Of a stretch of DNA of 49,481 nt, positions 8,215 to 17,880 are shown one piece after another. The position numbers and the translations under genes are program-made. Source of the DNA: Enterobacter mori LMG 25706 (GTDB lineage Bacteria > Pseudomonadota > Gammaproteobacteria > Enterobacterales > Enterobacteriaceae); contig NZ_GL890773.1 of assembly GCF_000211415.1 (NCBI RefSeq), positions 1 through 49,481 of the forward strand, given 5' to 3'. The notes beneath the pieces are model-generated. The model was not told the DNA's origin and made no database searches. It saw only the letters and a list, made by a program, of their open reading frames with translations. Each line of letters begins with the position of its first letter. Position 1 is the stretch's first letter.

Positions 8215-9909
8215 CTACTGCGCGGCTTTTGCGGTGTTATCAGGGAGTTTACACCAGTTGTTGTTTTCGTTAATCCCACCGTTCGGTGAGGTATAGCCGA
8301 GACAACCCATAATCGTGTCGTACAGCTCAACGTGACGGCGCGGGACCTTGATCTCTGCCTGCTGCTTCAAATGCGCAAACATTTTGGCTTTGTCAGGGTT
8401 CTCAAGGTACTTATCCGACATCCACATGATCATCGGCACGCGGAACTGCTCCGGCGGCGCAAGCTTGCGTGGCGTACCGCGCAGGTGTTCTTTTTCGTTG
8501 ATTGACTCGCCGTGGTCAGCCGCGTAGATCACAATCGCTTTCTTATCGCGAAGCTCGTCGATCACCCTGCTCAGGAACGTGTCTACATACAGAATCGAGT
8601 TGTCGTAGGCATTGATCAGCTCCTGCTTGCTGCAGTTTTTGTTAATGCCGACACACTCAGGCGTCCACTTCGCGAAATCGCGCGTATAACGCTGGTAATA
8701 GCTGTAGTGCGAGCCTTTGGTATGCAGCACGATAAGGTGCTTACCCTGCGGATGGTTTTTCAGCGACTGTTCCATCTCGGAGAGCAGCAGCATGTCATCG
8801 ACATTCTTCCCACGGTTGCGCGGCTCGGCACCAATCTGCTCACGATAGGCGATGTTATCCGCCATGGTGTTGGTGTAGAACCACATCTCACTTTGCATAG
8901 CGAACAGGTCGGCGCTAAATCCAAGCTGCTTCAGTACAGCAAATACGTTCTGCTCTTTGAGCGTACGCTGCGGGTTATCGCTGGCACCGCCTTCACGCAC
9001 AAACATACAGCGCAGAGAGAGCTTCGTCGCGGTATCGCAGGAGTAACCGCGGTAAGCCACGAGGTTCTTTTCCTGGGCCAGTTTTGGCGTGGTATCGCGG
9101 TCATAGCCGAGAATACCCATATGATCCCAGCGCGTGGTTTCACCGATAACAAAGATGACGTAGGTATCATCCAGCCCGTCAGCCGGTGCCACGTAATTGA
9201 ATTTTTTCGTCGGATTCATCAAGGATTTTACATCACTCGATTCGTCCGCCTGTGCCCAGGCATACAGGCCTAAGGCCGAGAGCCAGTTGGAGGGCAAATA
9301 GGAGTTAGCGACCACACCGCCGTAGCTTGGCATGTCTACGCCCGTCGCTTTTTCGATGCGTTTTTGCTGTTTTTCCATCAAGCGAATCGGTGCCCAGACC
9401 AGTAATCCGGCCAACAGAACAACGGCGATATTCCGGATCCGCTGCCCGCGCGTGCGTAACTGGCGTAACAACGTATAGCGGCAGGCATTACTCCAGATAA
9501 AGAAGAGCGGTATCAGACAGGTTAAAACCGTCCAGACGATAAAGCCCTTACCTACGACCTCTTTCGAGAGATCGATATCGGTGGTCATGACTGACGCCAC
9601 AATCCCATAGCCAATCACCACATTCATAAAGGTCATGTAATAACTGGCGGCGGCAGAAATAATGACAACCAGTGAAGCCAGAATTTGCCACGGGCGTCGG
9701 CCAAAAAGGGAAAGCAGACGTAACAGGAAGAAGGTAGCGAGGATGGAACCGAACACTTCAATTGCAGCAAAAATTCCATTTCTTACGGTGAGGTGCTCGA
9801 AATAACCTTCCACTCGTCTGAACAGCACCGCGCCATTCAGAAATAATCCGATATAGACAGCCAGCATCAGACACAATCTTTGCTGGGTAAGAGACCTAAT
9901 GTATTTCAT
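8215..9909 (-). CDS. eptB: Kdo2-lipid A phosphoethanolamine 7''-transferase
   Basis: Adds phosphoethanolamine to the outer Kdo residue of lipopolysaccharide at the periplasmic face of the inner membrane. The 564 residues match the E. coli length (563). The N-terminal 170 residues hold several membrane helices and the rest is a sulfatase-like domain. The nucleophile threonine sits in GETTRWDH and metal-ligand motifs include AADHGESI. The gene stands alone between tRNA-Pro and yhjX. E. coli eptB is controlled by sigma E and the sRNAs MgrR and ArcZ; I could not confirm those sites here. Confidence 0.95.
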   Translation of the reverse strand: MKYIRSLTQQRLCLMLAVYIGLFLNGAVLFRRVEGYFEHLTVRNGIFAAIEVFGSILATFFLLRLLSLFGRRPWQILASLVVIISAAASYYMTFMNVVIGYGIVASVMTTDIDLSKEVVGKGFIVWTVLTCLIPLFFIWSNACRYTLLRQLRTRGQRIRNIAVVLLAGLLVWAPIRLMEKQQKRIEKATGVDMPSYGGVVANSYLPSNWLSALGLYAWAQADESSDVKSLMNPTKKFNYVAPADGLDDTYVIFVIGETTRWDHMGILGYDRDTTPKLAQEKNLVAYRGYSCDTATKLSLRCMFVREGGASDNPQRTLKEQNVFAVLKQLGFSADLFAMQSEMWFYTNTMADNIAYREQIGAEPRNRGKNVDDMLLLSEMEQSLKNHPQGKHLIVLHTKGSHYSYYQRYTRDFAKWTPECVGINKNCSKQELINAYDNSILYVDTFLSRVIDELRDKKAIVIYAADHGESINEKEHLRGTPRKLAPPEQFRVPMIMWMSDKYLENPDKAKMFAHLKQQAEIKVPRRHVELYDTIMGCLGYTSPNGGINENNNWCKLPDNTAKAAQ

Positions 9910-10113
9910 GCAAACAACCCTGGGGGAAGGGGTATAGAGACCCGCCGACTCTCATCGAGAAAACAGACAGAGTAAGTATGTGCGTAGGAAAGCGTTATCA
10001 GAAACGTCTACAAGCGCGGTAAGTAGACCACAGCGGGAGAGAAAAGTGGCAGCAGAGAATGTGATCCGTGCAAATTTTTACAAAAAAGCAAGTCAGGAAG
10101 CGTATCCCTCAGC

Positions 10114-10140
10114 GCAAAAAAAGAGGCCATTACGGCCTCT
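10114..10140 (-). terminator. Terminator of yhjX
   Basis: Arms AGAGGCC (10122-10128) and GGCCTCT (10134-10140) are followed on the minus strand by a run of seven T. It begins 10 bases after the yhjX stop codon. Confidence 0.85.
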
Positions 10141-10149
10141 CCTTATTTG

Positions 10150-11352
10150 TTACGCATGCGCTTCGCTAAATACTTCTCGCTGCGGCTGACGAATCGTCGT
10201 CGACAACGCCAGAGAAATAATCAGCAAGGCAAATATCACGCAGAAGGTCACATAGAACCCGCCGAACAATGAAGCAATTAACGAACCGCAGATACTGCCG
10301 ATCCCGAAGCCCAGATAGATGACGCCGTAGTTTTTTGCCAGATTGTTCAGGCCGAAGAACTCGCTCACCAGAGACGGGAAAACGGTAATGGTGCCGCCAA
10401 AGTTAAAGGCCACACAGGCAATCGCGGCAAAGAAAGTGGCCTCATTCAGCGGTGCAAACAGCAGTGCCGCCATGCCCACCAGCGAAACCACCTGCCCTAT
10501 AGTAATGACCCGGATACGGGCAATTTTGTCAGACAGAATACCGAGCACCAGACGGCCCGAGAGGTTGGCAATAGAAATCACGGTGACCGCATTCGCCGCC
10601 GTGGCCGCGTCCAGTTTCACCATGCCCTGCGCGATATCTTTCGCCACGCCAATGACATACAGACCGCTCATGCAGGCCGTCAGGAACATCACCGCCAGCA
10701 TCCAGTACTGTGGTTTGCGCATGGACTGAGCCAGGGTGAAGTCATTCTCCACCACGCCGTTAACGGATTTCACCTCCTGCTGTGGCGCATCGGTCATCAG
10801 CGTTGCACCGAACAGAATCATCACCAGAACGATAACGCCCCAGATCATAAAGGTTTTTTCGAGGCCAACGGAGGCCAGCAAATGGGAATCGATAAATTTG
10901 AACCCGAGGCTGCCCAAACCATATGAACCGATGGCAAACGCAGAGATCAAACCTTTACGCTCCGGGAACCACTTCACGCAGTTCGACAGCGTCAGCAGAT
11001 AACCAGCACCATCTGCCAGCCCCACCAGAACCCCGGCGCTCAGCCAGAGCATCATCAGGTTGTTGGAATGCGCCGTCAGGAAAAAGCCCACGCCCAGCAG
11101 TATCCCGGACGCCATGGTGACGCGCTTAACGCCAAAGCGCTCCTGCAGTTTGCCCGCGACAGAAGAGGAAAGCGCCAGCCCCAGGCTCAGCAGGCCGAAA
11201 GAGAACGCCACCTGGCTCACCGGTGCACCGAGCTTATCGGAAAGCGCACTGTTGAACAGGCTCCAGGTGTAGACCGAGCCCAGCGCGAACTGGGTGACGA
11301 TAGTGCCGAAAAGCGTGAGCCAGCGCGTACGGTTATAAGTTGAAGTGTTCAT
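10150..11352 (-). CDS. yhjX: Major facilitator transporter YhjX
   Basis: Inner-membrane MFS transporter of the oxalate/formate-antiporter-like group. Its substrate is not firmly known, though pyruvate has been proposed. The 400-residue product has about 12 hydrophobic helices and the loop motif GKLQERFGVKR. The frame extends to 11400 with TTG, but the ATG at 11352 gives MNTSTYNRTRWLTL, matching the E. coli start, with CAGGA upstream. The upstream region carries an exact-spacing YpdB site, so induction by the YpdAB two-component system is expected. Confidence 0.93.
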   Translation of the reverse strand: MNTSTYNRTRWLTLFGTIVTQFALGSVYTWSLFNSALSDKLGAPVSQVAFSFGLLSLGLALSSSVAGKLQERFGVKRVTMASGILLGVGFFLTAHSNNLMMLWLSAGVLVGLADGAGYLLTLSNCVKWFPERKGLISAFAIGSYGLGSLGFKFIDSHLLASVGLEKTFMIWGVIVLVMILFGATLMTDAPQQEVKSVNGVVENDFTLAQSMRKPQYWMLAVMFLTACMSGLYVIGVAKDIAQGMVKLDAATAANAVTVISIANLSGRLVLGILSDKIARIRVITIGQVVSLVGMAALLFAPLNEATFFAAIACVAFNFGGTITVFPSLVSEFFGLNNLAKNYGVIYLGFGIGSICGSLIASLFGGFYVTFCVIFALLIISLALSTTIRQPQREVFSEAHA

Positions 11353-11435
11353 GGCAGTTGTCCTGCAAGAGAAATTAAGGAAGTTCGCTGAGGACAACAA
11401 TAAACAAAACCTTATTACCGCTGGGGTAAAACGGC

Positions 11436-11466
11436 ATGAAATGCAGGAGGAACGGAATGAAATGCC
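11436..11466 (-). promoter_or_regulatory. YpdB-type response-regulator site upstream of yhjX
   Basis: On the minus strand two direct repeats, GGCATTTCAT (11457-11466) and TGCATTTCAT (11436-11445), are separated by exactly 11 bases. E. coli YpdB is reported to bind GGCATTTCAT-N11-GGCATTTCAT in the yhjX promoter. Only the first base of the second repeat differs. The site lies about 84-114 bases upstream of the yhjX ATG. Confidence 0.8.
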
Positions 11467-11589
11467 TGGAATCGGGAATGAATGACCTTGCCGGGAACGG
11501 CATGCACAATTGTTAGTGCTCGCTACCGCGACAAGGCGCGCCGTTATTGTATTTAAGATGTTATCGCAACGTTGGAAAAAGTGACAACT

Positions 11590-12288
11590 TTAAAAGTTTG
11601 CACTCACACCCAGGGTGTACATAAACTCCTCGCCCGTCGTGGTGTTTTCCCCCTGAGCCAATGACGCATAGGCCGCCATATGGGTTGTAAACGGCATATC
11701 CGTTCCGACGGTCACGTCCATCCAGCTGCTGTTTTGTGCAATAGCAGGCGTCTGTGACATCCCGAACTGAGATTTCCACTGGTTCTCGCCAAACTGCTGA
11801 TTGAAACTGACCTGCGCCCAGGGCCGAAGATCGCCATATTGCGTATCCACGCGCCAGCCCAGGCTGCTCACGCTGGCATGCCAGAGCGGATCGGTCAGCC
11901 CCTGCGTCGTCACGCTATCACCGAATTCATTAATCATCATGGGTGCCGTGCCATCGTAACGCCACGCCATCACCGGGCCGGTTGTTATATTTCCCGCCAG
12001 CGGAAAATTCCAGCCCACGCTCATACTGCCTTCCGCTGTCGGGCCGGAAGGCGAATTCAGGGCAAGCCCAGGTCCAGTTTGCGAAGTCTTAATACGTTCT
12101 GCCAGAATGTCTTCATAACGCGGTTGGTGATCCGCATCCCATGTATAGCGTTCCGCCGTATTACTTTGTGCGTCTGAAACGATATATTCCTGTTGCCAGG
12201 CAGATGCTGTGTGACAAAAAAACAACCACGCTGAAATCCCCACCAGGCCAGAAACAGCATGGCGACCACTGATTTTTTTTATCATCAT
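11590..12288 (-). CDS. yhjY: YhjY, autotransporter-barrel-like outer membrane protein
   Basis: A 232-residue protein, the same length as E. coli YhjY. A signal peptide (MMIKKISG to about HTASA) is followed by a region resembling the C-terminal beta-barrel domain of autotransporter esterases. Alternating strands run through to the terminal LGVSANF; the final phenylalanine is the outer-membrane insertion signal. No passenger domain is present and the function is unknown. GGAG lies eight bases before the ATG at 12288, which decides the start over the open frame to 12312. It sits between yhjX and tag, as in E. coli. Confidence 0.85.
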   Translation of the reverse strand: MMIKKISGRHAVSGLVGISAWLFFCHTASAWQQEYIVSDAQSNTAERYTWDADHQPRYEDILAERIKTSQTGPGLALNSPSGPTAEGSMSVGWNFPLAGNITTGPVMAWRYDGTAPMMINEFGDSVTTQGLTDPLWHASVSSLGWRVDTQYGDLRPWAQVSFNQQFGENQWKSQFGMSQTPAIAQNSSWMDVTVGTDMPFTTHMAAYASLAQGENTTTGEEFMYTLGVSANF

Positions 12289-12451
12289 CAAAGCGACTCC
12301 AGAAAGAGCCAATTTCGGCGATATTTATCGTTGTTCAGGAAGAGGTTAACGGGCATATAGCCCTGTATTAACTATTGTCTTTAAAGTAGACACGTCAAGC
12401 CTGACGAAATGAAATTTTTTGCGATAACCGTGTGAATAAGGGAGATAACCT

Positions 12452-13033
12452 ATGCAACGTTGCGGCTGGGTAAGCCAGGATCAGCTCTATATCGACTATC
12501 ACGATCGTGAATGGGGCATACCGGAAACGGATGGCAAAAAACTGTTTGAAATGATCTGCCTTGAGGGCCAGCAGGCGGGTTTGTCATGGATTACCGTACT
12601 GAAAAAACGGGAAAATTACCGCAACGCCTTCCACCAGTTCGATCCTGTCGCCGTCGCCGCCATGACCGAAGAGGACGTCGAACGACTGGTACTGGACGCC
12701 GGTATCATTCGTCATCGCGGGAAAATCCAGGCCATCATCGGCAATGCACGCGCTTACCTGGCGATGGAGCAAAACGGCGAGTCATTTTCAGAATTTGTCT
12801 GGTCTTTTGTGAATGACACGCCACACGTCACGCAGGCCGCTACGCTCGGGGAGATCCCCGCCTCCACACCCGCTTCAGATGCACTCTCTAAGGCGCTGAA
12901 AAAACGCGGTTTTAAATTTGTGGGCAGCACCATCTGTTACGCCTTTATGCAAGCCTGTGGGCTGGTCAACGATCATATTACGGGCTGCTTCTGTCATCCG
13001 GGAGGCCACCATGATCCGCAAATGGCAAAGTGA
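12452..13033 (+). CDS. tag: DNA-3-methyladenine glycosylase I
   Basis: Removes 3-methyladenine from alkylated DNA, starting base-excision repair. The 193-residue product keeps the HhH-related Tag fold and the zinc ligands: Cys4 and His17 near the N-terminus, with the partner His and Cys near GCFCHPGGH at the C-terminus. Glu in FEMICLEGQQAGLSW is in the substrate pocket. It is the first gene of a two-gene unit; its last 23 bases overlap yiaC. Confidence 0.96.
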   Translation: MQRCGWVSQDQLYIDYHDREWGIPETDGKKLFEMICLEGQQAGLSWITVLKKRENYRNAFHQFDPVAVAAMTEEDVERLVLDAGIIRHRGKIQAIIGNARAYLAMEQNGESFSEFVWSFVNDTPHVTQAATLGEIPASTPASDALSKALKKRGFKFVGSTICYAFMQACGLVNDHITGCFCHPGGHHDPQMAK

Positions 13034-13457
13034 AAATACCGATCCGCTCCTGAGTTTGTGGCTTGCAAGCACCACGGAGGCGCATCCGTTTATCGATGCA
13101 AACTACTGGAAAGAGAACGAAGCCATGGTGCGGGAGGTTTACCTGCCGTCGGCGGAAACCTGGGTCTGGGAACAGGACGGAAAGCCGTGCGGATTTATCA
13201 GCGTGATGCAGTCGCAGTTTGTCGGCGCGCTGTTTGTCGCACCGTCGTACATCGGGAAAGGCATCGGGCGGGCGCTGCTGAACCATGTTCAACAGCGCTT
13301 TCCGCATTTAAGCCTGGAGGTGTACCAGAAGAATGTCCGGGCAGTGAATTTCTACCATGCGCAGGGCTTTCGCATTGAAGATAGCGCCTGGCAGGATGAT
13401 ACCCAACACCCGACGTGGATCATGAGCTGGCAGGCGGATCAAACGCCGTTAACGTAA
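13011..13457 (+). CDS. yiaC: GNAT-family N-acetyltransferase YiaC
   Basis: A 148-residue single-domain acetyltransferase. The acetyl-CoA motif appears as [19 protein letters not shown], and E. coli YiaC is reported to acetylate protein lysines. The longer open frame to 12918 runs inside tag; GGAGG at 13001-13005 marks the ATG at 13011. The start lies inside tag, suggesting coupling. The 3' end overlaps convergent bisC by 38 bases, so the two tails encode protein on both strands. Confidence 0.92.
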   Translation: MIRKWQSENTDPLLSLWLASTTEAHPFIDANYWKENEAMVREVYLPSAETWVWEQDGKPCGFISVMQSQFVGALFVAPSYIGKGIGRALLNHVQQRFPHLSLEVYQKNVRAVNFYHAQGFRIEDSAWQDDTQHPTWIMSWQADQTPLT

Positions 13458-15747
13458 GCGCTGGCCCCTGATATTTCTCGACCCATGCCAGCGCCGTATT
13501 CCCCGCGCAGCCATTCCCCAGCTTCGAGCTGGGGAGATCTTTGGTCAGCACGTTAACCGCCCCGTTTTTACAAATACCGCCTTCGCTCAGGTCCAGATCC
13601 GGCCATGCCCCCTGGTGAATGCAGATAACGCCCGGCTTAATTCCGTCGCTCACCACCGCTCCCGCCAGCACCTGTCCGCGCCCGTTCCAGACGCGCACCA
13701 CATCGCCATCTGCGATTCCACGTGCTTTCGCATCTTCGGAATGCAGGGTAATGGGCTCGCGCCCGGCAACCGCATACTGCTCGCGCAGTGACGTATAGTT
13801 CAGCTGGCTGTGCAGGCGGTGCGCCGGATGGGCAGATAAGATCTGAAGCTCCCCCGGCTGCGCGTTGCCGTGCCATTCGTCTGGCTCCAGCCACATGGGG
13901 TGCGGTGGGCAATCAGCATAGCCAAAGCCAGCAATGCGCTCGCTGAAGAGAACGATTTTTCCGCTTTCGGTTTTTAGCGGGTGGTTCTCCGGGTCGCGGC
14001 GGAAATCAGCGAAACGGACAAACTGCGCATTTTGCTCGCTCTCCGGCATTTCGAAGATGCCGTTCGCTTCCCAGAACTCAGCAAACGGCGGTAGCGTCAC
14101 CCCTTGGGCTGCGCCACGCTGGGCCGCAATCTGGTAGAAGGTTTCCAGCCATTCCAGATCCGTTTTGCCTTCGGTAAAACGCTCGCGCCCGCCCGCTTCC
14201 CAGCGCTCGCTCAGTTCCGCAAAGACGTCAAAATCATCACGCGCTTCATCGCGCGGTGCGACAACACGCTTCATTGGCACCATGTGCTGGTTGCTGTAGT
14301 CGCCGGTCATGGTGAGATCGTTACGCTCAAACGAGGTGGTCGCAGGCAGCACAATATCGGCATGCTTAGCCGAGCCGGTCCAGAAGCCCTCGGAAATGAC
14401 CACCAATTCCGGCTTCTGCCAGGCGCGGATCAGGCGGTTGGTGTCCTGATGGTGCGTGAAGTTCGACCCGCCCGCCCACCAGACAAATTTAATATCCGGG
14501 AAGTGGCGGTCCAGACCGTTGTGCTGATAAAAACCGCCCGGGTTTTCCAGAGCTTCAACAATGCGCGCCACCGGGATTTTATCCACGGCATCCACGCCGC
14601 CCTGCACCGAGCCCTGCAGAGACGCCAGCACCGCCGCTTTACGCGTTGGGTTACCGCCGTTCGCAAAGTGATAGGAGAGACCAAAACCCCCGCCCGGCGT
14701 GCCAATCTGCCCAAGCATTGCGGCAAGGGTCACCAGCATCCAGTGCTTCTGCTCGCCAAACTGCTGGCGCTGCATTCCCCAGCCGGACATTAACATGGTG
14801 GTATTTTTATGGAACAACGCCGCCAGTTCGCGGAGTTTGCCCGCAGGAACGCCACAAATCTCTGATGCCCATTCCGCTGTTTTAGCCACCCCATCAGATT
14901 CACCCGTCAGATAGTCGGCGAATTTATCGAAACCGGTGGTACAACGCGCCAGGAATTCCGCATCGTGCCAGCCGTTTTCAACCAGCGTATGGGCGATACC
15001 CAGCATCATCGCCACGTCGGTGCCCATATGCGGGGCGATCCACTCGGCGCTGTCGCCGAAGAAATCCATGGTTTCCGAACGCATTGGGTCAATACAGAGG
15101 ATGCGCTTGCCGCTTTTGCGCAGCGCGTCGAAATATGACACGCCCTGCTCATCGCTGGCATTCCAGGCAATTTTCAGAGTGTTGAGGGGGTTAGCGCTCC
15201 ACAGCACAACCACATCAGTATGTTCCAGCACCAGCGGCCAGCTGGTCTGCTGTTGGTAGACCTCATTCCCGCCCACGACATACGGCATAATCGCCTGCGC
15301 CGCACCGGTGGAGTAATCTCCCAGATGCCCGGTATAGCCCCCGGCCAGACTCATATAGCGCTGCAGCAGCGTCGAGGCCTTGTGCAGCACGCCGTTCGAA
15401 CGCCAGCCGTAAGAGCCAGCAAAAATGGACGACGGACCATAGCTATCACGGATACGTTTATGCTGGGTGTGAATCAATGCCAGCGCCTCATCCCAGCTCA
15501 CGCGGACAAACTCATCCTGTCCCCGAATACCTTGCGGTTTGTCTGGCGAAGCCAGATAACCTTTACGCACCATCGGCCAGCGCACGCGCGTTTTGCTATG
15601 CACCTGATCGCGAACGACAGTCTGTAACGAGTTGGGATGCTGTGTTGGCAGTGCCCCGCGGGACGACAGGACAGTTTCCCCGTCGGTTTCGACCAGCATG
15701 GGTCCCCAGTGGGCGGCGGTCAGAATGGTTTTGGTTGAGGTGCTCAA
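13420..15747 (-). CDS. bisC: Biotin sulfoxide reductase
   Basis: Molybdopterin enzyme that reduces biotin sulfoxide (and methionine sulfoxide) in the cytoplasm. The 775 residues compare with 777 in E. coli and there is no Tat signal. Molybdopterin-dinucleotide domains include [12 protein letters not shown], whose serine is the expected molybdenum ligand, and [15 protein letters not shown]. The start appears to be TTG at 15747: AGGAG lies eight bases upstream, and no in-frame ATG fits the conserved N-terminus [10 protein letters not shown]. The gene overlaps the yiaC tail by 38 bases and is divergent from yiaD. Confidence 0.95.
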   Translation of the reverse strand: MSTSTKTILTAAHWGPMLVETDGETVLSSRGALPTQHPNSLQTVVRDQVHSKTRVRWPMVRKGYLASPDKPQGIRGQDEFVRVSWDEALALIHTQHKRIRDSYGPSSIFAGSYGWRSNGVLHKASTLLQRYMSLAGGYTGHLGDYSTGAAQAIMPYVVGGNEVYQQQTSWPLVLEHTDVVVLWSANPLNTLKIAWNASDEQGVSYFDALRKSGKRILCIDPMRSETMDFFGDSAEWIAPHMGTDVAMMLGIAHTLVENGWHDAEFLARCTTGFDKFADYLTGESDGVAKTAEWASEICGVPAGKLRELAALFHKNTTMLMSGWGMQRQQFGEQKHWMLVTLAAMLGQIGTPGGGFGLSYHFANGGNPTRKAAVLASLQGSVQGGVDAVDKIPVARIVEALENPGGFYQHNGLDRHFPDIKFVWWAGGSNFTHHQDTNRLIRAWQKPELVVISEGFWTGSAKHADIVLPATTSFERNDLTMTGDYSNQHMVPMKRVVAPRDEARDDFDVFAELSERWEAGGRERFTEGKTDLEWLETFYQIAAQRGAAQGVTLPPFAEFWEANGIFEMPESEQNAQFVRFADFRRDPENHPLKTESGKIVLFSERIAGFGYADCPPHPMWLEPDEWHGNAQPGELQILSAHPAHRLHSQLNYTSLREQYAVAGREPITLHSEDAKARGIADGDVVRVWNGRGQVLAGAVVSDGIKPGVICIHQGAWPDLDLSEGGICKNGAVNVLTKDLPSSKLGNGCAGNTALAWVEKYQGPALTLTAFDPPASS

Positions 15748-15912
15748 AGCGTGCGCTCCTGGCTGCGTGCAGGTTTACGGCCTTCTTAATTGAGGCGATT
15801 TATGGTTTGTCACAAATTTCAGAGTTATACACTGAATTTTCTCCGTATCTGGACGTCATAATCAACTGCCACGCTCGCCGTGGCAAAGAATAAAAAGGAT
15901 TAAGGAAATAAG

Positions 15913-16575
15913 ATGAAAAAACGCGTACTCGTTATTGCCGCTCTGGTGAGCGGTGCACTGGCTGTTTCTGGCTGCACAACCAACCCTTACACCGGTGAAC
16001 GCGAAGCGGGTAAATCCGGCATCGGCGCGGGCATCGGCTCGCTGGTTGGTGCAGGCGTTGGGGCGCTCTCTTCCTCCAAGAAAGATCGCGGTAAAGGCGC
16101 ACTGATTGGCGCAGCAGCAGGTGCAGCACTGGGCGGCGGCGTCGGTTATTACATGGATGTGCAGGAAGCGAAACTACGCGACAAAATGAAAGGCACAGGC
16201 GTGAGCGTCACGCGCAGCGGCGACAACATCATCCTGAACATGCCAAACAACGTGACCTTTGACAGCAGCAGCGCAACGCTGAAACCAGCAGGCGCAAACA
16301 CCCTGACCGGCGTGGCGATGGTGCTGAAAGAGTACAATAAAACCGCCGTTAACGTGATTGGCTATACCGACAGTACCGGCAGCCAGGATCTGAACATGCG
16401 TCTGTCTCAGCAGCGCGCCGATTCCGTGGCCAGCTCGCTGATCGCCCAGGGTGTTGAAGCGAACCGTATCCGCACCAGCGGCATGGGTCCGGCAAATCCA
16501 ATCGCCAGCAACAGCACGGCGGAAGGCAAAGCACAGAACCGTCGCGTAGAGATTACGTTAAGCCCAATTCAGTAG
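15913..16575 (+). CDS. yiaD: OmpA-like outer membrane lipoprotein YiaD
   Basis: A 220-residue lipoprotein whose lipobox VSGC places the lipidated cysteine at residue 21; threonine follows, so the outer membrane is expected. A glycine-zipper segment (about 35-80, GIGAGIGSLVGAGVG) precedes a C-terminal OmpA domain that binds peptidoglycan, with NVIGYTDSTGSQDLNMRLSQ. E. coli YiaD suppresses a bamD defect, which suggests an envelope-assembly role. Single gene with its own terminator. Confidence 0.94.
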   Translation: MKKRVLVIAALVSGALAVSGCTTNPYTGEREAGKSGIGAGIGSLVGAGVGALSSSKKDRGKGALIGAAAGAALGGGVGYYMDVQEAKLRDKMKGTGVSVTRSGDNIILNMPNNVTFDSSSATLKPAGANTLTGVAMVLKEYNKTAVNVIGYTDSTGSQDLNMRLSQQRADSVASSLIAQGVEANRIRTSGMGPANPIASNSTAEGKAQNRRVEITLSPIQ

Positions 16576-16583
16576 GTAAAAGC

Positions 16584-16609
16584 AAAACGGCAACCCCGTT
16601 GCCGTTTTT
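16584..16609 (+). terminator. Terminator of yiaD
   Basis: Arms ACGGCAAC (16587-16594) and GTTGCCGT (16598-16605) are followed by five T. It lies eight bases after the yiaD stop codon. Confidence 0.88.
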
Positions 16610-16619
16610 AGTGTTTGCG

Positions 16620-16661
16620 CCCTCTCCCTGTGGGAGAGTGGGAGAGGGTTCGGGTGAGGGC
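16620..16661. repeat. Single REP-like unit downstream of yiaD
   Basis: One copy of the unit beginning CCTCTCCCTGTGGGAGAG and ending GGGTGAGGG, the same family as the paired copies at 5725 and 19577. Here it is unpaired and a few bases longer in the middle (an extra GAGTGG-like stretch). Confidence 0.7.
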
Positions 16662-16676
16662 ATCAGACCGCAACCT

Positions 16677-16699
16677 CCGGTAAGCGCAGCGCCGCCGGG
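16677..16699. repeat. REP/PU-type element fragment
   Basis: Read on the minus strand it is CCCGGCGGCGCTGCGCTTACCGG, a GC-rich imperfect palindrome of the classic enterobacterial REP (PU) kind. It sits directly after the other repeat unit and about 65 bases before ptxS. Confidence 0.55.
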
Positions 16700-16763
16700 C
16701 AAATTACTTGCTTCGTCAGATTTTCCCGCTAAGGTATTCTCACTAAATTCAGGGAAATCAGCG

Positions 16764-17780
16764 ATGAGCAAACCAACCCGGGCCACCATCAGCGACGTGG
16801 CGAAAGCCGCCAAAACCGGTAAAACCAGCATTTCGCGCTATCTCAACGGTGAGAAACACCTGCTGTCCGACGCGCTGCTCGCCCGCATTGAACAGGCCAT
16901 TGCCGAACTAGACTATCGCCCAAGCCTTATGGCGCGCGGCCTGAAACGCGGCAGAACTCGCCTGATTGGTCTGATCATCGCCGATATCACCAACCCCTAC
17001 TCCGTCAACGTGCTCAGCGGCATCGAAGCCGCCTGTCGCGAAAAAGGCTTTACGCCGTTGGTCTGTAACACCAACAATGAGGTCGATCAGGAGCTGCACT
17101 ATCTGGATTTGCTACGCAGTTACCAGGTGGAAGGTATTGTGGTGAATGCCGTGGGCATGCGTGAAGAAGGGCTCAACCGGCTGCAGCAGTCTTCGCTGCC
17201 AATGGTGCTTATCGACCGCAAAATCCCGGAATTTGCCTGCGATGTCGTCGGGCTGGATAACACGCAGGCGGCCACGACAGCCACCGAGCACCTCATCGAA
17301 CAGGGTTTTGAAGCGGTCCTTTTCCTGAGTGAACCGCTGGGAATGGTCAACACGCGTCGCGAGCGTTTAAGCGCCTTTCGCGCCACGCTGGACCGCTATC
17401 CCGGCGTGATCGCCGAAAATGCCGAGACGCCGCTGCATGAAGCTGACCAGATTGACAATACCCTTCGCCAGTTCCACACGCGCCACCGCGGAATGCGTAA
17501 AGCCGTCATCTCCGCAAACGGGGCGCTAACGCTCCAGGTTGCCCGCTCCCTCAAGCGCATTGGCCTGCACTGGGGAAGTGATATCGGCCTGCTGGGTTTC
17601 GATGAGCTTGAGTGGGCAGAGCTGGCTGGCGTCGGCATCACCACGCTCAAGCAACCCACGTGGCAAATCGGCTATGCCGCTGTTGAACAGGTGGTTCGCC
17701 GTATTGAAGGTGCCAGCGACGCCGTGCGTGAACAGGTCTTCTCTGGCGAACTGATCGTTCGCGGCTCTACCGCCCGCTAA
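16764..17780 (+). CDS. LacI-family repressor, PtxS-like (2-ketogluconate regulator)
   Basis: A 338-residue LacI/GalR regulator. The N-terminal helix-turn-helix includes ATISDVAKAAKTGKTSISRYL and the hinge helix region RPSLMARGLKRGRT, followed by a periplasmic-binding-like sugar domain. The ATG at 16764 gives the proper family start; the open frame further up covers repeats. It lies 100 bases before kguE in the same direction, and a PtxS-like palindrome sits in the gap. In Pseudomonas, PtxS represses kguEKTD and is released by 2-ketogluconate. The assignment as PtxS rests on family, position and operator, not on a search. Confidence 0.85.
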   Translation: MSKPTRATISDVAKAAKTGKTSISRYLNGEKHLLSDALLARIEQAIAELDYRPSLMARGLKRGRTRLIGLIIADITNPYSVNVLSGIEAACREKGFTPLVCNTNNEVDQELHYLDLLRSYQVEGIVVNAVGMREEGLNRLQQSSLPMVLIDRKIPEFACDVVGLDNTQAATTATEHLIEQGFEAVLFLSEPLGMVNTRRERLSAFRATLDRYPGVIAENAETPLHEADQIDNTLRQFHTRHRGMRKAVISANGALTLQVARSLKRIGLHWGSDIGLLGFDELEWAELAGVGITTLKQPTWQIGYAAVEQVVRRIEGASDAVREQVFSGELIVRGSTAR

Positions 17781-17828
17781 ATTCCCTTCGTGACAGCGAT
17801 CATAAATTCAACATCCCAATCTTTTCTT

Positions 17829-17858
17829 TGGAACCGGTTCCATCTAGCGTAATACTAT
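17829..17858 (+). promoter_or_regulatory. kgu promoter with PtxS-like operator
   Basis: A perfect 14-base palindrome TGGAACCGGTTCCA (17829-17842) resembles the Pseudomonas PtxS operator TGAAACCGGTTTCA and lies over the likely -35. A -10 TACTAT follows at 17853-17858. Bound repressor would block polymerase, so induction by removal of repressor is expected. Confidence 0.7.
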
Positions 17859-17880
17859 CGATTACGCGATGGAGTCTGGT

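Noticed and set aside
9980..10189. Open frame of 69 codons between eptB and yhjX
   Set aside because: It reads through the yhjX terminator and into the end of yhjX on the opposite strand; no supporting signal.
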